This document shows positions 10,991 to 21,337 of a stretch of 64,000 bases of DNA, piece by piece. The DNA comes from Ixodes scapularis (lineage: Eukaryota > Arthropoda > Arachnida > Ixodida > Ixodidae). Position 1 is the first letter of the stretch, and each line of letters begins with the position of its first letter. The notes beneath the pieces are model-generated. The model did no database searches and was not told the origin of the DNA. It saw nothing but the letters and a program-made list of their open reading frames with translations. The stretch spans positions 134,471,094 through 134,535,093 of the forward strand of contig NW_024609857.1 in NCBI RefSeq assembly GCF_016920785.2. Direction: 5' to 3'. The position numbers and the translations under genes are program-made.

Positions 10991-11245
10991 ATGATCTCCA
11001 TCAGGGTTGGGCAGAAATACTCGAAAATGTATTTGGAAATAGAAATACCGGGATACATTAAAATACTAGCTAAACTAGTGATACTAAAATATATCTGTAA
11101 AAATTTATCGCGATACGTATCAAAATACATCTTAAATAGAGGCAAAAAGTCTTTGGAAATACAAGTACAGGAATACATTTTAGGGAAGGCATAAATACAA
11201 GTACGGAAATACTGATACTACAATACATTTCTCAAATTTGTTTGA
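10991..11245. repeat. AT-rich degenerate repeat, MITE-like
   Basis: This insert begins AGGGTTGGGCAGAAATACTC and is dominated by recurring ATAC words (AAATAC, AAGTAC, GGAATAC). It interrupts the integrase relic. No clean terminal inverted repeat was found, although CAGAAATACTC at the start and GTATTTCC-type words near the end are suggestive. Confidence 0.4.
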
Positions 11246-12050
11246 CATGCCAACTGAGATGAAGCTTGAAGCTGAAGTTTTTGTTCCGAAATTAGTTTTC
11301 TCTAGGCTTGACACTGTGCCTTGAAGGTAGTAGTTTCGGACGACGAGGAGTCTTCAATGGGCTCGAAAAAACGTTCAAGGAGTCACGACGGTCCCTTCCC
11401 TGACATCCTGTCTTTCTGACCAGGAATGCGAAAAGGCTTCGACCTCTAAATAAATTCTATGTAACGCTAAATCCCATCAAAACGTCACCACATTCCTGTC
11501 TAATAAGGACGCCTTTGTCAACATTGATCAAATGGCGTCACGGTGGAGTGAACGGCTGTTCTTTATCTAAAGCTGTGGCTTCGAACATAAAACTTTACCC
11601 CGCTGCTGTTTGGAAGGACAATACGTACTTTCGTTGCAGGTTACCTTGATGAAGATCGTGCAGGCGGTGTCATTTCGAATTTTCGAGAATAGCGGATTTT
11701 CTGAAGCTTTCTGGAACACATGTATTATCTTCCGTTAAGGTTTATAAACGGTACGGTGGCATCCCTGTTGTGATGGTCCTTCCTGCCGACGTTCCACCTT
11801 CGACGCATGGATTGCAGTCCTCAAGTTTTGCCTAACATTATTATCCAAACTGAGACTTCGTGGATTGCGACCTGATATTGCCGGCACAGGTGCGAGCTCT
11901 CCGAGAAACAGCGCGCTCGAGACGAGTCGCAGGTGTATGAAATCTGGGTCGGTACAGCGAGGCCACGTCTGGCCTCCTTCTTGGGTTTCGGATAACCAGA
12001 GCAGCGGGTTACGTTCGCGTTGGCTGATGACAAACCCTTGAGCCGTGCAA
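11246..12050. other. Spacer, nothing recognised
   Basis: There is no coding homology, RNA gene or repeat boundary visible between the AT-rich insert and the 5' target duplication of the gypsy element. The integrase homology of the preceding relic does not resume. Confidence 0.4.
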
Positions 12051-12054
12051 TATT

Positions 12055-12449
12055 GCCGCGCGCGCAGCTGGCCAAGTCGGCAGCGCGCGCGTGGCCTAAC
12101 GGTTATCGCGCTTGCCTTCCACGCAGAAGGCCAGGGTTCGATTTCTGGCTGCGGCTACACATTTTTGTTGACACTGTAATGTGATGTTCTGGTGAATTCG
12201 AGAACCGTCTACGCGCCGAACCTTCTACGCCGAACGATCCAGAAACCCACGAGGGTACATAAGGGATTCCGCAAGGCGACCGGAGTCAGTTTTTCGCCCC
12301 AGCGTTCGACTCTGCCGCTCCGCCGCCTCCGACGCCCGCGACGCTCTGTTATTATCTTTTGTACCCGTTTATTTTAGGCACAAGTTTGCCACATTAAACG
12401 TTTATTTTTTTGTATTTATTCATTGTTCTTTTGGTCACCACCCGTGACA
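12055..12449 (+). repeat. 5' LTR of the gypsy element
   Basis: It begins TGCCGCGCGCGCAG and ends CACCACCCGTGACA. It matches 23,858-24,291 along its length apart from indels, and carries TTAAACGTTTATTT near its end. It holds a tRNA-like module at 12,085-12,157. The bases after it (TTTTGGTGGAGGTACGG) are in the position of a primer-binding site, whose tRNA I could not identify. Confidence 0.9.
12085..12157 (+). other. tRNA-like module inside the 5' LTR
   Basis: It has an A box TGGCCTAACGG (12,092-12,102) and a B-box-like GTTCGATTT (12,136-12,144). The anticodon-loop-like CTTCCAC would read TCC (Gly). The T stem is poorly paired, so it is tRNA-derived rather than a working tRNA. The same module is in the 3' LTR (23,886-23,961) with a better B box, GTTCGATTC. 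It is absent from the related solo LTR at 21,538-21,938. Confidence 0.6.
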
Positions 12450-12475
12450 TTTTGGTGGAGGTACGGATTAACCGC

Positions 12476-13624
12476 ATGCCCGTGCAGCGCTCCCCTCCGA
12501 GTTCCCGTAGTGCAAGTCCGAACACAAGCCCCCAAGAACCCAACGAAGACCAGACCGAGATCCGATTAAGTCGCCGGAACCTTGGCCTACCCCCGGAGTT
12601 AGGACCCTTGCCACCCAGGACCAGGCAAACAAAGGGGACGACGATGGCCAACCAGTCGGAGACCCCGGCCGCTCCAGCCGTCGTTTACCTGCCCGTCGTA
12701 CCGCGGACGGCTGCTGCATTCCACGGCGAGCAATGCGAAGACGTCGAAGTCTGGATTAACCAGTATAAACGCGTTGCCCGCCACAATTGCTGGACCGACG
12801 AGCAGCACCTGCACAACGTCTATTTTTCGCGTGAGGGTACCGCCAAGCACTGGTACGAGAATCATGAGTCCTCTTTGACGTCGTGGGGCATTTTCAAGAC
12901 CGATCTCAAGGCTACGTTCAGCAACCACCACCGCCGAGAGAGAGCCGAGGACCTACTGCGAACCAGAACCCAGGGCCCCAACGAGAGCGTCACCGGCTTC
13001 GTAGAGGATGTTCTTCGCCTGAGCGCCCGCGTCGATCCTCAGGCTACAGAGGATAAGAAGCTCCGACACCTGATGAGGGGTGTGAAAAGTGATATATTCG
13101 GAGGTCTCATTTGCAATCCTCCGACAACAGTCGACGGGTTCGTCACGGAGGCGACGAATATGAAGCGTGCCCTACTAGCACGCGCCAGACACTACGAGCG
13201 ACACCCTGGCGTGACTACTCTGGCGACATCCGGATACAACCTTGGTACCGACCTCCCAGGCATCCGTGACATCATCCGTGAAGTCGTCCGGGAAGAGATC
13301 CGCAAGATGCTCCCCGCTACGGATCGCCCGTACTGCCTGTCGCTCGCCGAGGTCGTGCGAGAGGAAGTTCACCGGGCCTTCCAACCTGAGGTTCCGATCA
13401 ACACGGCGACGCCAGAGGAGCCGACTTTGAGCTACGCCGCCATAGCCCGACGACCGCGGCAAGCTAACCGCCAGGCTACGGCGCCAGCCCGACGAGACCC
13501 TCCGATGCCACAGTATCCTCGACGCCAGGAAAGACAAGTCCAGGACGCCCGCCCGGAGCAACCCTCGTCGAGGAAGACCGACGTGTGGCGAACGGCCGAC
13601 CGACGCCCGCTTTGCTACCACTGA
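12476..13624 (+). pseudogene. gag: Gag of the gypsy element, stopped in the zinc knuckle
   Basis: The ATG at 12,476 is the first in-frame Met beyond the LTR; a second candidate is at 12,644. The protein has a proline-rich start, then a Retrotrans_gag-type capsid (WINQYKRVARHNCWTDEQH, HWYENHESSLTSW, LRTRTQGPNESVTGFVEDV) and a basic, Arg-rich tail. The nucleocapsid knuckle begins RPLCYH, but the next codon is TGA at 13,622 where the following residue should come. The DNA continues GEADHVYRRCPY in frame. Gag would normally form the particle shell that packages element RNA. More stops follow downstream before protease. Confidence 0.85.
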
Positions 13625-14004
13625 GGGGAAGCAGACCATGTGTACCGCCGATGCCCATACCGACGACTCGGGCTGCGCGGATTCCACCCGAACGACCCGC
13701 GCCCCCGGTATGGTGAGCGCCCTCGGGAAATCGACGAGTACTTGCGATGACCCCAGTCCCCTGAGCCTGCGTCCCGCCGAGAGTTCCCGTCGCCGTCGCC
13801 GCGACGTCCAGCTTCGCCGATGCACCGACCCCTACGTGAAAGCCTGTCGCCCCTCGCAGTTCAACGGGGAAACTAGGCGCGGCAACCCCTGGAGGTGGAG
13901 TTGCCGAAGACGACCGACGTAAAGAGCCTCCAAGAGCGACGGAGCGCTCCCACTTTCCCGACGCTACACATCACAACGACGCTCCTGCATCGGTGTCCAA
14001 CAAT

Positions 14005-14430
14005 CTAAACGTTGTGATCGACGGCCTCGACGCATCGGCACTCGTGGACACCGGAGCAGAACACTCGGTCTAGAGTGGGAGGCTCTCCCGCCGCCTTCGA
14101 AAAGTCATGGCGACGTGGGATGAACCACAAATAAGAACCGCCGGAGGACACCACATTACACCAGTCGGGAGATGCACTGCTCGCGTCGAGATCCACGGTG
14201 AGACGTGCCCCGTGAAGTCCGTCTTTCTGCAAGACTGTTCGAGGGACGTTATCCTCGGAATGGACTTTCTCTGCGAGTGTGGCGCCGTCATCGACCTCGC
14301 GGCAAACCAGTTGACGCTGCGAAAGCCTGTCCTGCCGCCGGTGGAGACCAACACGACGTCCAGCGACATCCGAGTTATCGCCGACCATGTGAACCTACCA
14401 CCGCGGTCGAGTGTTTTCGTCACCTTATAA
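14005..14430 (+). pseudogene. Aspartic protease of the gypsy element
   Basis: ALVDTGAEHSV carries the D-T-G-A active site (codons 14,047-14,058). A TAG at 14,071 interrupts the frame, after which the same frame continues through GMDFLCECGAVIDLAANQLTLRKP to a TAA at 14,428. The homology then passes to another frame (LITDAAMHGEALPEAS), so a stop and a shift separate protease from RT. The family function is polyprotein maturation. It cannot work in this copy. Confidence 0.8.
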
Positions 14431-15884
14431 CCGACGCAGCCATGCACGGTGAAGCTCTTCCGGAAGCCAGTGTCCAACTGCTCCTCGAAAAAGGAATTGG
14501 TGTCGCAAGAGGCTTAACGGATCTCCAAGAAGTACGTACAACTGTTCTTGTGACCAACTTTCGAGAGGAGCCGCAACATCTAACGAAGGGTACCACCGTG
14601 GGGCACGTCGAGGAGCTTCAGGCGCCAGCCGTGGTCATTGCAAACTCCGAGGAAACCTCGTCGCCACAGCAGAAGAGCACGAAGCCGCCGCCGCTCGACA
14701 TCGACCCCGAGCTCCCAGCCCCGAAGCGCCGGCAACTGGTTGATCTCCTCACGCAATACAGTGACTGTTTTGCCACGACATCGAAAGTTCGCCAAACACC
14801 AATGGCGAAACATCGCATTATTACTAACGACAACGCAATCCCTGTCCACCAGTAGCCGTATCGAGTGTCCTTAAAGGAAAGGAAAGTGATTCAAGACCAA
14901 GTCCAGGAGATGCTCGACGACGACGTCATTCAACCCTCAAGAAGACCATGGGCGTCCCCAGTCGTCCTTGTAAAGAAGAAGAACGGAACCCTGCGGTTCT
15001 GCGTGGACTATCGCCGACTGAACGCTGTGACGAAGAAGGACGTCTATCCGCTCCCCCGATTCGACGATACGTTAAACCGACTGCGCCAATCCCGATATTT
15101 TTCGTCGATGGACCTGAAGAGTGGTTACTGGCAGATTGAAGTCGACGAACGTGACTGGGAGAAAACTGCCTTCGTCACTCCTGACGGACTGTACAAATTC
15201 AAAGTGATGCCTTTCGGACTTTGTACAGCACCGGCCACCTTCCAGCGCGTCATGGACACCGTGCTGGCAAATCTGAAATGGCGGAGCTGCCTCGTCTACC
15301 TGGACGATGTCGTGGTATTCTCACGAGATTTCGACGAACACCTCAGACGACTTCGAGCCATGCTTCAAGCCAAGACCGCCGGCCTGTCACTCAAGCCAAC
15401 AGAGTGTCGGTTCGCATATGGGGAACTAAAGTTCCTCGGCCACGTCGTGAACAACAAAGATGTTCTACCTGACCCCGAGAAGACCCGCGCCGTAGCTGCA
15501 TTTGCGCCACCGTCTGAGAAGAAGGCAGGGAGAAGATTTCTCGCACTCTGTGCCTACTACAGGCGCTTTGTTCGAGACTTCGCCAAACTATCCGCACCGT
15601 TGACACAGCTCCCAAAAGACGCCGTAAAGTTCGAGTGGACCGATGAACAGCAGAGATCATTCGACGAGCTCAAACGAAGACTCCAGACGCCCTCGATTCT
15701 CGGCCATTTCGACCAGTTTGCTGAAACCGAGATCCACACCGACGCCTGTAACACCGGACTGGGTGCATTACTCGTCCAAGTGCAGGACGGGGCAGAGCGA
15801 GTTATCACATACGCAAGCCGGACGCTGTCTAACGCGGAGCGGAACTATTGAACGTCTGAAAAGGAGTGCCTCGCTGTTGTCTGG
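14430..15884 (+). pseudogene. pol: Reverse transcriptase and 5' half of RNase H
   Basis: The frame carries the linker LLLEKGIGVARGLTDLQEV, then after TAG at 14,853 the RT proper: KKKNGTLRFCVDYRRLNAV, FSSMDLKSGYWQIEVDE, YKFKVMPFGLCTAPATFQR and YLDDVVVFSRDFDEHLRRL with an intact YxDD. The connection (LALCAYYRRFVRDFAKLS) leads to RNase H (EIHTDACNTGLGALL, first catalytic Asp). A TGA at 15,849 lies in SNAERNY-stop-TSEKECLAV. At 15,884 the frame is split by the nested element and resumes, in phase, at 22,206. Only two in-frame stops damage this section. Confidence 0.9.
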
Positions 15885-16341
15885 TGTCACAGGCTCGTCC
15901 GGGGTTGGTAAGAAAAGGGTCGGGAGACAAAGAGTTAGAAAAAAAAAACAGGGCATATATTTGCACACACAAAAGAAATATCAGCATGGAAGGAAAAATG
16001 TAATAAGACTACAAGTAAAGTCACAAGGAAGAAATAAGGAGTTCGAACTACGGGGCTATCGTCCTAGAGATTCACCGGCATATGTCGTGACGAGGCTCGG
16101 TTCCTGGCTTCTGTAGCCGCTCAGTCCAGGGACGGTGTTGAGATGGCGTAGATGCTCATGCCTCCGCTGTTCCCTTCACACCGTGCGTAGCGGCGGGTTC
16201 TGGTTCAGGTTGTCGATACCGGGACACAGCCGGTCAGATCCTTCAAGCAGCTGCCGAACGTCGCGGCTCGTGCTCTTCACGCACCCTTTTTCGCACCCCT
16301 CACTTCGTCCTTCACGTTCTTCCTTCCACAGAACCATGACA
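15885..16341 (-). repeat. 3' LTR of the Gmr1-like element
   Basis: This 457-bp LTR is uninterrupted and preserves the empty target site (GGCATATGTCG) that the other LTR lost to a solo-LTR insertion. By eye it differs from 21,338-22,200 (insertion excluded) at four substitutions and one A-run indel, about 1%, so the insertion is recent. Confidence 0.92.
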
Positions 16342-16350
16342 CCCCCCAAC
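16342..16350 (-). promoter_or_regulatory. Polypurine tract of the Gmr1-like element
   Basis: On the minus strand GTTGGGGGG sits directly against the 3' LTR (TGTCATGG), the expected place for plus-strand DNA priming. Confidence 0.75.
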
Positions 16351-16740
16351 TTCAAGAAGTTTATAACATAAACTTTTCTTTCTTGATGCTTGGTACTTCC
16401 GAGAACTCCATCTTGACGTCACCGAGCACAAGCCACCCCCACAATCCTCCTACAGACACTTTCACGACACGACCTTCTCGATGACCTTGAAACGACGTCC
16501 GGTTGCACCGCACCACACTTGGCCGGAGGGCCCTCTTCATCCACATTCAAATCGATGATTTCTTTTGTGAGAACTCACTGTAGCCACACACATATGCAAA
16601 GGCCCCGTCTTAAGTCTGACAAAAGACGTTGGCACACATACAACACAAAAAAATATATATACATTGAGGGAACCCATCCTCTTCGGGGTCTCGACTAGTT
16701 ATCCCTAACAAAAATCTTAGTTCAAAAGAAAAATAAACGT
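16351..16740 (-). other. Non-coding 3' region of the Gmr1-like element
   Basis: About 390 bp separate the pol stop codon from the polypurine tract. No ORF of note or second gene (for example env) is present. Confidence 0.5.
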
Positions 16741-19700
16741 CTAAATGCGGCTAAGAAAGTCTGCTCCCACGTTATCCCTGCCCTTTATGTATTCCACGTG
16801 AAAGCTATGATCTTGCAAAGCCATACTCCACCTCATCACTCGCCTATTTGTATGCTTAGCTTTATTTAGGAATTCCAGTGGTTGGTGGTCGGTCTGAACT
16901 CGAAAAGTTCTGCCGTACAGAAGCAACCTAAATCTGGCAACGGCCCATACCAATGCCAGACATTCCTTTTCTATCGTTGCGTAGTTCCTTTCTGCGGTGC
17001 TGAGCTTTCTACTGGCGTACGCCACGGGATGTAGCATTCCATCCTTTTCTTGAAGCTTCATTGCATTAAGACTCGCGTCAGACGCGTCTGTCCTTAGCAC
17101 GAACTCCTTCTCGGGGTCTGGCGCCAACAAGATTGGAGGACGTCCCAGCTTGGTCTTTAGTTCACTGAAGGCCTCCTCTTGCTCCGGCCCCCACTCAACC
17201 TCATTGCGGGCTCCTTTTCTGGTGAGGTCTACTAACGGCGCGGCAAGACCCGCATAGTCCTCTACGAACTCGCGGTAGAACCCCGTGAGTTTAAGGAACG
17301 ATCTTACTTGTCGCTTCGTTCGCGGCCTTGGTACGTCTTGAATCCGTTCAATGATCTTAGGGTCCGGAGATATCCTTCCCATTCCGATCTCGTGTCCCAG
17401 AAAGCTGATGTCCTTAAAGCCCACTTCACATTCCTTTGGCTTTACGGTAATATTAGCCTCGCGCAGGCGCCTAAAAATGCAGCGAAGCGTATCAACGTGC
17501 TCTCTCCACGAGCTTGTGGCGATCAGGATGTCGTCGATGTAGTGGTGTGCATCTGGGATGCCGTCTAACAATTTTCGCATCAGTTTCGTGAATGTCGCAG
17601 AAGCCGTTCTTAAACCAAAGGGCATGACCTTGAATTGGTAAAGCCCACTCGTCGAAGAGAAGGCAGTCTTTTCCTTGGCCTCTTCTTTCATAGGTATCTG
17701 CCAGTACCCTTTTGCTACATCGAGCTTCGAGAAGAAGCGCGTCTGTCCCGCCTTAGCAAACGTGACGTCGATCCGTGGTATTGGTTCCGCATCGGGCTTG
17801 GTCACGTCATTGAACCTCCTGTAGTCAATGCAAAACCTGTTTGACCCGTCTTTTTTCTTTACCATTACCACTGGCGCGTTGTATGATGAGTTACATCTCT
17901 CAATCACGTCCAGCTCTAACATCTCGTCGATTTCTTGCTCGACTGTTTCCTGGACCGACAGCGGCAGTGGGTACTGCTTCACATGTATTGGTCGGGACGT
18001 AGTCAGTTGAAGGTCACAGGTCAGCAGACTCGACCTGCCTGGAAGGTTCGAAAATATATCTTTGAAGTCCTCAATCAGCTCTCGTACCTCATCACGCTTT
18101 TGGGATTCCAAGTGTTCGTTTATGTTGACGTCTTCCCATCCTTGCTGCCTCGTCCAGCTTGGCGTAGGAATTCCCTCTGTATCTTCAAAACTTAGCTCGC
18201 TTGCGACTTCATCTTTCTCTTGAGAATCCATTACCATACCGCAATGTTGTCTACCTTGTTGACTTCCTTCTCTTTCTTCATATCTTTTAAGCATATTGAT
18301 GTGATACACCTTTTTCTTTCCTCCTACGTCTAACTCGTAATCCACATCATTCTTTCTTGCGATTATGGGGAAGGGACCTTTCCATTGCATGATCATCTTG
18401 TTCAAATCGGTGGGGAGCAGAATGAGCGCCAGGTCTCCTTGCTTCATATTTCGGTTGCAGCTCTTCCTGTCATAGTATTTCTTATACTTCTCCCTTGCTT
18501 CATGCAGGCACACGTGCGCCAGCTTGCATGTTTCCTCTAGTTTTTCCCTTAGTTCCAAGATGTATTCATATGCCGTCTTCATGTATTCTTTCAGGGCTTC
18601 GTTCGACCACAACTCCTTGAGAATGGCCAGTGGTCCTCGTACTCTTCTCTCATATAGCAGTTCAAATGGCGAGAACCTGAGGCTAGCCTGGGGCACCTCT
18701 CTGTAGGCGAAAAGCAAAGCTGGGAGATATCTATCCCAATCCTTTGGTCTTTCTTTGCACATCCTCCTTAGCATCTGCTTGATGGTGCCATTAAACCTCT
18801 CGACCAGCCCGTTGCTGATGGGATGATAGGGAGTGGTTAAGAGCTGCTTCATCGATAGAAGCCGGCTCACCTCTCTCATTAGCTCACAGGTAAAGTTGGT
18901 GCCGCGATCGCTAAAGATCTCTGCCGGTACTCCATACCGCGTGAACATCTGAACCAACGCCTCGGCTACCTGCTGAAACCCAATGCTCTTCAACGCTACT
19001 GCGTCAGGATACCTCGTGGCCATGTCAACCATTGTAAGAATATACCTGTTCCCCGAGCTTGCGATAGGCACTATAGGACCGATGATATCTATAGCGACTC
19101 TTTGAAAAAGTGTATCGATGATTGGCATGCTTCCTAAGGGGGCCTTGCCCACCTTGCCTTTGGGTACAGTGCGTTGGCACACGTCACACGAACGAACGTA
19201 CCTTTTGATTTCGCTTTGCATACATGGCCAAAAGAATTCTCCCGCCACCAGATTGAGGGTGTTCTTCGCCCCCTGGTGTCCGGACATAACGCTGTCATGT
19301 GCCATAGTTTCAGCAGCGGCCCTGAACCTTTTTGGGAGAACCAGTTGTTCTGATCTTCTGCCGAATGAGTATACGACGCTCCTGTATAGCAAGTCGTTCT
19401 TCAGCAGAAACTGAATCCTTGTCCTGGAATTGTGTTTCTTCGTTGTCTTCCCTACATCGTTGAAACACTTCGTAAGAGTAGCGTCCTCTTTCTGCTGCTT
19501 TCCGAGTTCCTCGGCTGTTGTGTCGGTTACTGACACCTGCGCGACTTTCAGAGGGCGTTCTAGTTTTTTTATTGGTCTTCCAGCTTCTCTCCCCTCGCTC
19601 GCGGACGCAGCTACGGCTGGCTTCTCATCCGGGAGCTCGTCAATGCTCTCGGTTGCTTCCATTGCCCTGCGACAGCCCACGTTGACTCCGATGGCGTTCG

Positions 19701-20334
19701 AACACGTTTCGTATCTCTCCTTCGGCTCGTCTAGGCAGTCGCCGAGATTTTCTTCATTGTTCTTTTCCCATTCTGGGTCAGGGTCATTAGCCTCACGCAT
19801 TTGCGGTATGTTTCCCAGTATCAAGTCGTATAGGGGGTTACTGACGCACTTCGCCGTTATTTTTCCCGTGTAGTAGGGCGTTCGTATCACAATAACCGCC
19901 TCCGGCAGGTACCGAACTGTTCGATCTAATAAAAACACTGGACTCGACTTTCCAGTTAGGTTCTCTTGAGGGACTAGTTCTTTGCGAACAACCACGGTGT
20001 TGCAGCCGGTGTCCCTTAACACCGTTATCTTGTGTTCTCCCAGCCGTCCTTCCACTACCGGCATGTTCTCTGACAGAAATTTCGGGGCTCTCCCCATGAC
20101 CGCATTCACTACCGGGATATTGTCACCATTATCCAGGGTGACATAGGAATCATCGGCGTTTTCGCGATTATCTGTTGGCATCGTGTACAAGCACGACGCC
20201 TGATGTTTCTCGCTCTGCCTTCCCTTACAGTTCTCTGCCTCATGACCACTACGGCCGCAATTCCAACATGTCAGTGACCTCATAGCTTGGCCGTTACTTC
20301 TGCAGTTTCTGCCTTGTGCCCAATCTTCCCACAA
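16741..20334 (-). CDS. pol: Gmr1-like polyprotein: CCHC, protease, integrase, RT, RNase H
   Basis: This is a 1,197-codon open frame. Counted from its first Met, a CCHC knuckle is at residues 23-36. The protease active site is D108-T-G-C. Integrase has H346/H353 and C383/C386, then D416, D476 and E512 with 35 residues between the last two, and a GPF module (WKGPFPIIA, about 651-659). RT follows at about 750-940 with D872 and YIDD at 932-935, then RNase H with D1083, E1124, D1149 and D1192, ending ADFLSRI. All catalytic residues are present. Integrase lies upstream of RT, unlike most Ty3/gypsy elements. The Met is probably not the natural start: the first knuckle and capsid lie upstream in shifted frames, so the natural product is likely one Gag-Pol. 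Confidence 0.93.
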   Translation of the reverse strand: MWEDWAQGRNCRSNGQAMRSLTCWNCGRSGHEAENCKGRQSEKHQASCLYTMPTDNRENADDSYVTLDNGDNIPVVNAVMGRAPKFLSENMPVVEGRLGEHKITVLRDTGCNTVVVRKELVPQENLTGKSSPVFLLDRTVRYLPEAVIVIRTPYYTGKITAKCVSNPLYDLILGNIPQMREANDPDPEWEKNNEENLGDCLDEPKERYETCSNAIGVNVGCRRAMEATESIDELPDEKPAVAASASEGREAGRPIKKLERPLKVAQVSVTDTTAEELGKQQKEDATLTKCFNDVGKTTKKHNSRTRIQFLLKNDLLYRSVVYSFGRRSEQLVLPKRFRAAAETMAHDSVMSGHQGAKNTLNLVAGEFFWPCMQSEIKRYVRSCDVCQRTVPKGKVGKAPLGSMPIIDTLFQRVAIDIIGPIVPIASSGNRYILTMVDMATRYPDAVALKSIGFQQVAEALVQMFTRYGVPAEIFSDRGTNFTCELMREVSRLLSMKQLLTTPYHPISNGLVERFNGTIKQMLRRMCKERPKDWDRYLPALLFAYREVPQASLRFSPFELLYERRVRGPLAILKELWSNEALKEYMKTAYEYILELREKLEETCKLAHVCLHEAREKYKKYYDRKSCNRNMKQGDLALILLPTDLNKMIMQWKGPFPIIARKNDVDYELDVGGKKKVYHINMLKRYEEREGSQQGRQHCGMVMDSQEKDEVASELSFEDTEGIPTPSWTRQQGWEDVNINEHLESQKRDEVRELIEDFKDIFSNLPGRSSLLTCDLQLTTSRPIHVKQYPLPLSVQETVEQEIDEMLELDVIERCNSSYNAPVVMVKKKDGSNRFCIDYRRFNDVTKPDAEPIPRIDVTFAKAGQTRFFSKLDVAKGYWQIPMKEEAKEKTAFSSTSGLYQFKVMPFGLRTASATFTKLMRKLLDGIPDAHHYIDDILIATSSWREHVDTLRCIFRRLREANITVKPKECEVGFKDISFLGHEIGMGRISPDPKIIERIQDVPRPRTKRQVRSFLKLTGFYREFVEDYAGLAAPLVDLTRKGARNEVEWGPEQEEAFSELKTKLGRPPILLAPDPEKEFVLRTDASDASLNAMKLQEKDGMLHPVAYASRKLSTAERNYATIEKECLALVWAVARFRLLLYGRTFRVQTDHQPLEFLNKAKHTNRRVMRWSMALQDHSFHVEYIKGRDNVGADFLSRI

Positions 20335-21240
20335 AGGAAACAGCGGATACTCTTTCGGAGACCACCCCTTGCGTGTTTCTCTTCGTTTCCAGCGTCTTGC
20401 CTGTTTGTCACCTCCTCTCGCTTTTGCTTACCCGCGCTATGCTGCACCTGGGCCTCGAAGAAGAGGTCAGCTTTAGCTGCTACGTCATCTAACCTCCGAC
20501 AGTCGCGCTCTCTCAGGAAGACCGTCAGCTTGGTCGAGCATGTCAACAGAAATTGTTCCACTAGGATGATGTCTCGCAGTGATTCGAACGTTTGCTCAAC
20601 TCCCGCTATCTCGAGCCATCTATCACGTACCCTGCCAGTCGAGCAGCAAATTGTATCATCGTTTCGCCGTCCTCGGGTTTGGCGTCGCGAAACCTCTCGC
20701 AGTATCCTTCTTTAGTGTAACGAAATCGCTGGAACAGAGCCAGCTTGACCTTGGCGTAGTCTAGAGCATCTTCAGGTGTCAGTCGGCCGACCACCGTCAG
20801 CGCCTCTCCGGTCACACATAAACCTAAAGACGTGGCCCACTTCTCCACTGGCCAACCCAGCCCTGTTGCGGTACGCTCAAAGCGCTGCAAATAGGCATCT
20901 AGATCGTCCCTTCGTTCATTAAACTGTGGAATCAGTTTGTGGGGACTTCCGTGACTCCCTCGGCCTGACTCTTCCTCGCGGCCGCTTTCCGAATTTGCGG
21001 CACCTTCACCTCGCCCTTCACGAGCCGCAATCCTCAACTGCAGGACCTCTCGTTCCTTATCCAAATTAGCGCTTTCGGCCGCTAACATTCTTTGAGCCGC
21101 CTCACGGTCCTCCCTAGCGTTATCGCGCTCTTGAGCTCTCTCAGCTCTACTACGCGCTCTTTCCTCATCAACCCATTTTTTAACTCGTCCCCAGTATACC
21201 CCAATTCCTTAGCTGCCGCGATTATTCTATCGAGCTCCAT
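20280..21240 (-). pseudogene. gag: Gag of the Gmr1-like element, SCAN-like capsid, three frameshifts
   Basis: The likely start ATG is at 21,240 (MELDRIIAAAKELGYTGDEL). A coiled, charged segment leads to a capsid with LTPEDALDYAKVKLALFQRF, KPEDGETMIQFAARLAGYV, then LRDIILVEQFLLTCS and AVFL-type FLRERDCRRLDDV. Such a helical pattern resembles the SCAN domain, which others have proposed derives from Gmr1-like capsids. A CCHC knuckle (CFLCGKIGHKAE) follows. Three small shifts break the frame: in an A run near 21,184, near 20,622, and inside the first knuckle near 20,308. Each is one or two bases, so sequencing error is possible. Confidence 0.8.
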
Positions 21241-21316
21241 AGTAATGCACCAGTCTCAAATCTCCGTCTCCTCTCTCACCTCCCGGAAAACGAACTAGGA
21301 TGTAATGGGCCGCGCC

Positions 21317-21334
21317 ATCCTGGCAGGCTCGCCA
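21317..21334 (-). promoter_or_regulatory. Primer-binding site of the Gmr1-like element
   Basis: Three bases inside the 5' LTR, the minus strand reads TGGCGAGCCTGCCAGGAT. The TGG start fits pairing with a tRNA CCA end. The tRNA was not identified with confidence. Confidence 0.55.
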
Positions 21335-21337
21335 AAT

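Noticed and set aside
12085..12157. Functional tRNA-Gly gene
   Set aside because: T stem and acceptor pairing are poor, and the same module sits at the same place in both LTRs, so it is part of the retroelement.
16741..20334. Classification as Ty1/copia because integrase precedes RT
   Set aside because: RT, RNase H and integrase motifs (YIDD context, GPF module, TDASDAS) are Ty3/gypsy-like; the Gmr1 branch explains the order.
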